From Antarcticimicrobium sp033791545 (GTDB taxonomy: Bacteria > Pseudomonadota > Alphaproteobacteria > Rhodobacterales > Rhodobacteraceae), in contig JASJGL010000145.1 in NCBI GenBank assembly GCA_033791545.1, positions 1 through 64,000 on the forward strand: 64,000 nt of DNA, in the 5' to 3' direction. Under the pieces are notes generated by a model. The model saw nothing but the letters and a program-made list of their open reading frames with translations. It was not told the origin of the DNA and made no database searches. Position 1 is the first letter of the stretch. The number at the start of each line of letters is the position of its first letter. Of this stretch, positions 61,711-64,000 are shown piece by piece. The translations under genes were made by a program, and so were the position numbers.

Positions 61711-61774
61711 TGGGGGGCGCTGCCCCCATCGCGGCAAGCCGCGATTCCCCCGGAGTAGTTTTTCCAAGAAGAAG
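61711..61774. repeat. Two-hairpin intergenic element, copy 2
   Basis: A GGGGGCGCTGCCCCC hairpin is followed by ATCGCGGC-AA-GCCGCGAT and the tail TTCCCCCGGAGTAGTTTTT..CAAGAAGAA. The outer parts match copy 1 at 13182-13246; the inner stem differs. It lies between galC and galD, inside what looks like one operon. Confidence 0.75.
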
Positions 61775-61786
61775 TAAAGGGTTTCG

Positions 61787-62845
61787 ATGACCGACGGCAT
61801 AGGCTGCATGTGGATGCGGGGGGGCACCTCCAAGGGGGGCTATTTTCTGGCCGGGGATCTGCCCAGTGATGCGACGGCGCGCGATGCGGCACTGTTGTCG
61901 ATCATGGGCAGCCCCGATCCGCGTCAGATCAATGGCATGGGCGGGGCGGACCCGCTGACCTCCAAGGTGGCGGTGGTCAAGGTATCTGAGCGGCCGGGCG
62001 TCGATGTGGATTACCTTTTTCTGCAGGTGTTCGTTGATCGCCCGCTGGTGAGCGATGCGCAGAACTGCGGCAACCTGCTGGCCGGTGTCGGCCCCTTTGC
62101 CATCGAGCGCGGGCTGGTGGCGGCGCGCGAGGGCGAGACGCCGGTGACCATCTATATGGAGAACACCGGGCAGGTGGCGCAGGCGCGGGTGCAGACGCCG
62201 GGCGGTGTGGTCGCCTATGCGGGGGCGGCGCGGATCGACGGGGTGCCGGGCGAAGCCGCGCCAGTGCCGATCGTGTTCCGCGATACCGCCGGATCAAGCT
62301 GCGGCGCGCTGCTGCCCACCGGCAACGTGGTGGATGTGGTCGAGGGGGTCGCGGTGACGATGATCGACAACGGCATGCCCTGCGTGGTGTTGCGCGCCTC
62401 TGACATGGGGATCACCGGCGAGGAGAGCCCCGAGGCGCTTGAGGCGAACGCGGATCTGCGGGCGCGGTTGGAGGCGATCCGGCTGGCCTGTGGGCCGCTG
62501 ATGAACCTTGGCGATGTTGCCGACACATCGGTGCCCAAGATGAGCATGGTAAGCGCGGCACGGGACGGCGGCGCGATCTCGACCCGCACCTTTATTCCGC
62601 ATCGTTGCCACAAGGCGATAGGGGTTCTGGGGGCGGTCAGCGTCGCCACTGCCTGTCTGATCGAAGGCACCCCGGCGCATGCGCTGGCCGAGACCGGCGC
62701 GGGGGGGGAGCGCAGTTTGGCGGTGGAGCATCCGACCGGAGAGATGACCGTGGTCGCCACGTTGGATAATAGCGGCGCGGTGGTGCAGGCCGGTATTCTG
62801 CGCACCGCGCGCAAGCTGATGGATGGGATGGTGTTCCCGCGATAG
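61787..62845 (+). CDS. galD: 4-oxalomesaconate tautomerase (GalD, PrpF fold)
   Basis: A 352-residue PrpF-family isomerase. GalD/LigU interconverts tautomers of 4-oxalomesaconate before hydration by GalB. Signature blocks are WMRGGTSKGGYFL at the N-terminus, AQNCGNLLAGVGPFAIE (catalytic Cys region), DTAGSSCGALLPTGN and MVSAARDG. The genes galB, galC and galD together cover 4-oxalomesaconate to pyruvate and oxaloacetate. A two-hairpin element in the 93 bp gap separates it from galC. Confidence 0.85.
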   Translation: MTDGIGCMWMRGGTSKGGYFLAGDLPSDATARDAALLSIMGSPDPRQINGMGGADPLTSKVAVVKVSERPGVDVDYLFLQVFVDRPLVSDAQNCGNLLAGVGPFAIERGLVAAREGETPVTIYMENTGQVAQARVQTPGGVVAYAGAARIDGVPGEAAPVPIVFRDTAGSSCGALLPTGNVVDVVEGVAVTMIDNGMPCVVLRASDMGITGEESPEALEANADLRARLEAIRLACGPLMNLGDVADTSVPKMSMVSAARDGGAISTRTFIPHRCHKAIGVLGAVSVATACLIEGTPAHALAETGAGGERSLAVEHPTGEMTVVATLDNSGAVVQAGILRTARKLMDGMVFPR

Positions 62846-62866
62846 GGCCGGGTCACTAAGGCTGGG

Positions 62867-63919
62867 TCATTCGTAGCCGGTCATTTCCAGATAGCCGCGC
62901 CCTTTATGGCTGCCGGTGACATGCACCGGCCCCTCCCAATAAGGAAACCGGGTGCCCATCCAGCTTTGCCGGTTGAGCGGCGAAACCTCGATATCGAGTC
63001 CGCGTTCGGGCAGGGTGACGCGCCAGCGGATCGGGATCTGCCGCCCCGCCACATCGGCCAGTTCCAGCGGTGCCGCCTGAAATGCTCCGGGGGCGAGCGG
63101 CGTGGCGCTGCCATCGGGGGCGATCCATGTCCCGGAGGTGAAATCGCCGCGCGCCCCGCGCAGGCGAAACCCCATGAGCCGGGCACCGCTGTCAAAGCTG
63201 AGCGAGAACCAGTCCCAGCCCTCCTGATCCGCCGCCAGCGGCTGCGACGACCATTCTCGGTCAAGCCAGCCCTGACCACTGACCGCGACTGGGCCCGAGG
63301 GCAGGGTGAGCGTGCCCTCGATCTTGTAGTGCGGTTGCGAATAATAGTGGCTGGCCTGTCCGTCGGCGGATTTCACCGAATAGCCGTTGATCCCTTGCAG
63401 CACCAACGGCCCCTCGGCGGTAAGCGCAAGGTCATAGGTGAACTCCGCCCCCCGCGCCGTCAGACGCAGGCTGTCGAGATCTTCGCCCATCATCTGCCAA
63501 TCGTCGATCCAGGCGTCGAAGGGATCGCTGTGCACGCCCGCTTGTCCGATACCGCCGCGCGCCAAGCGTTCGGCGAAAAAGTGATGCTGGGGCGTGGTGG
63601 CGGCGGCGTGGCCCATCCAGATCTGAGGGCTGGTCCAGCCTTCGGCTTCTCCGGGGGTAAGAGCCGTGCGGAATAGCGTCCATTGCACGCCATAGTCGGT
63701 GCCGTCGGGGCCGGTAAGATTGGCGGTCAGATACCACCATTCGATGCGGAAGTCCGGATGCGGGCCGTGGTCGCGGGGAAAGCTGAGGCGGGTCTCGGGC
63801 GAGGGCGTGGCAAAGCCCTCGGCCGCCGCGGTGCTGCCGAGCCCGGCAAAGCCCTGTGCCCCTGCGGGCCGCGCCGCCAGCAGAGTCAGCGCGAGGATCA
63901 AGACCAGTCTAGCGAGCAT
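62867..63919 (-). CDS. Secreted lipocalin-like hydrolase (AttH/CrtC-like)
   Basis: A 350-residue exported protein of the lipocalin-like AttH family, related to carotenoid 1,2-hydratase (CrtC). A signal peptide ends at AGAQG near residue 22. The family signature is SFPRDHGPHPDFRIEWWYLTANL (in part), with YSQPHYKIEGTL and GQGWLDREWSSQPL further on. ATG 63919 overlaps the end of the FtsX-like permease gene by 11 bases. Such hydrolases often sit with LolCDE-like ABC genes, as here. Substrate is unknown. Confidence 0.82.
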   Translation of the reverse strand: MLARLVLILALTLLAARPAGAQGFAGLGSTAAAEGFATPSPETRLSFPRDHGPHPDFRIEWWYLTANLTGPDGTDYGVQWTLFRTALTPGEAEGWTSPQIWMGHAAATTPQHHFFAERLARGGIGQAGVHSDPFDAWIDDWQMMGEDLDSLRLTARGAEFTYDLALTAEGPLVLQGINGYSVKSADGQASHYYSQPHYKIEGTLTLPSGPVAVSGQGWLDREWSSQPLAADQEGWDWFSLSFDSGARLMGFRLRGARGDFTSGTWIAPDGSATPLAPGAFQAAPLELADVAGRQIPIRWRVTLPERGLDIEVSPLNRQSWMGTRFPYWEGPVHVTGSHKGRGYLEMTGYE

Positions 63920-64000
63920 TGGCAAAGACCTTGAGCAATTCCGAGGGCGGCAGGCGATAGAGGCGGCGCGCGGGCAGGGCGGCGGCCAGCCCGGCGGCCA
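63909..64000 (-). CDS. FtsX-like ABC permease, C-terminal fragment
   Basis: Thirty complete codons at the window edge encode GLAAALPARRLYRLPPSELLKVFANAR followed by TAG (in part). This matches the end of the last transmembrane helix and tail of FtsX/LolE-type permeases (the family's ...P-ARR..R..P.E.LR pattern). The rest of the gene lies beyond the window. It overlaps the lipocalin-like gene start and is probably co-transcribed with it. Confidence 0.7.
   Translation of the reverse strand, partial: AAGLAAALPARRLYRLPPSELLKVFANAR

Overview
The window is two unrelated pieces of DNA joined at about position 2765. The first 2.76 kb is moderate-GC DNA with codon use and gene order typical of an anaerobic sulfate-reducing bacterium (Desulfobacterota is my inference): a MeaB-type GTPase, the small B12-binding subunit and the large subunit of a methylmalonyl-CoA mutase, then the first ~20 codons of a hydantoinase/oxoprolinase-type protein behind a perfect Shine-Dalgarno. 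That gene is cut mid-domain and the sequence continues inside the 3' end of an hflX gene in another frame. From there to the end the DNA is GC-rich and looks like an alphaproteobacterium of the Rhodobacteraceae (Roseobacter group): familiar gene types (SufBCD-associated membrane protein, urease cluster, RTX protease) and FnrL-type regulation. The simplest explanation is a chimeric metagenomic contig, but a recent integration cannot be excluded from sequence alone.

Layout of the Rhodobacteraceae part. 3.0-9.7 kb: penicillin-acylase-family Ntn hydrolase, SYLF lipoprotein, serralysin-like RTX metalloprotease, hemB, SufBCD-associated membrane protein. 9.7-16.2 kb: mfd, a TPR protein, an MFS exporter. 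16.3-19.6 kb: a translationally coupled operon (AMP-dependent acyl-CoA ligase, DsbA/FrnE-type oxidoreductase, two-TM potassium channel) with a divergent XRE-cupin regulator. 19.7-23.8 kb: a YejA-like peptide-binding protein, a strong candidate small RNA with its own promoter and terminator, then 3-hydroxybutyrate dehydrogenase and a patatin. 23.9-26.2 kb: an FnrL-boxed operon of an octaheme cytochrome c and its membrane cytochrome b. 26.3-30.7 kb: DUF502 protein, pseudouridine catabolism (psuK-psuG), a ThiE-like protein, a TrmJ-like methyltransferase. 30.7-32.3 kb: two paralogous secreted SH3b proteins produced by a segmental duplication that left a relic of the trmJ 3' end between them. 32.5-37.0 kb: ctaA, an M32 carboxypeptidase, glpD. 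37.2-43.0 kb: a urease operon (ureD-A-orf54-B-gfa-C-E-F-G) containing a 54-residue membrane protein, a GFA-family protein and a UreC with a ~17-residue insertion.

43.0-51.9 kb holds a nine-gene catabolic and uptake operon (polar-amino-acid-type ABC transporter, creatininase-family hydrolase, class III aminotransferase, two-subunit CoA transferase, M20 deacylase) with a divergent LysR regulator. Its substrate is unknown to me, and it is the best candidate for an undescribed pathway here. 52.0-58.9 kb holds a possible envelope-glycan module: a GtrA-like flippase, a HAD-UbiA polyprenyl-phosphate transferase fusion, an extended SDR epimerase, and secreted proteins including a cysteine-rich FGE-like protein without the usual catalytic cysteine pair. 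59.2-62.8 kb carries a ProC-like reductase and a gallate/4-oxalomesaconate pathway cluster (galB-galC-galD types) without a ring-cleaving dioxygenase in view. The window ends in a secreted AttH/CrtC-like lipocalin hydrolase and the last codons of an FtsX-like permease.

A GC-rich hairpin element with conserved arms and a variable second stem occurs twice (13.2 and 61.7 kb). Two genes have a small tandem duplication covering their stop codon. No tRNA, rRNA, CRISPR array, IS element or phage gene was seen.
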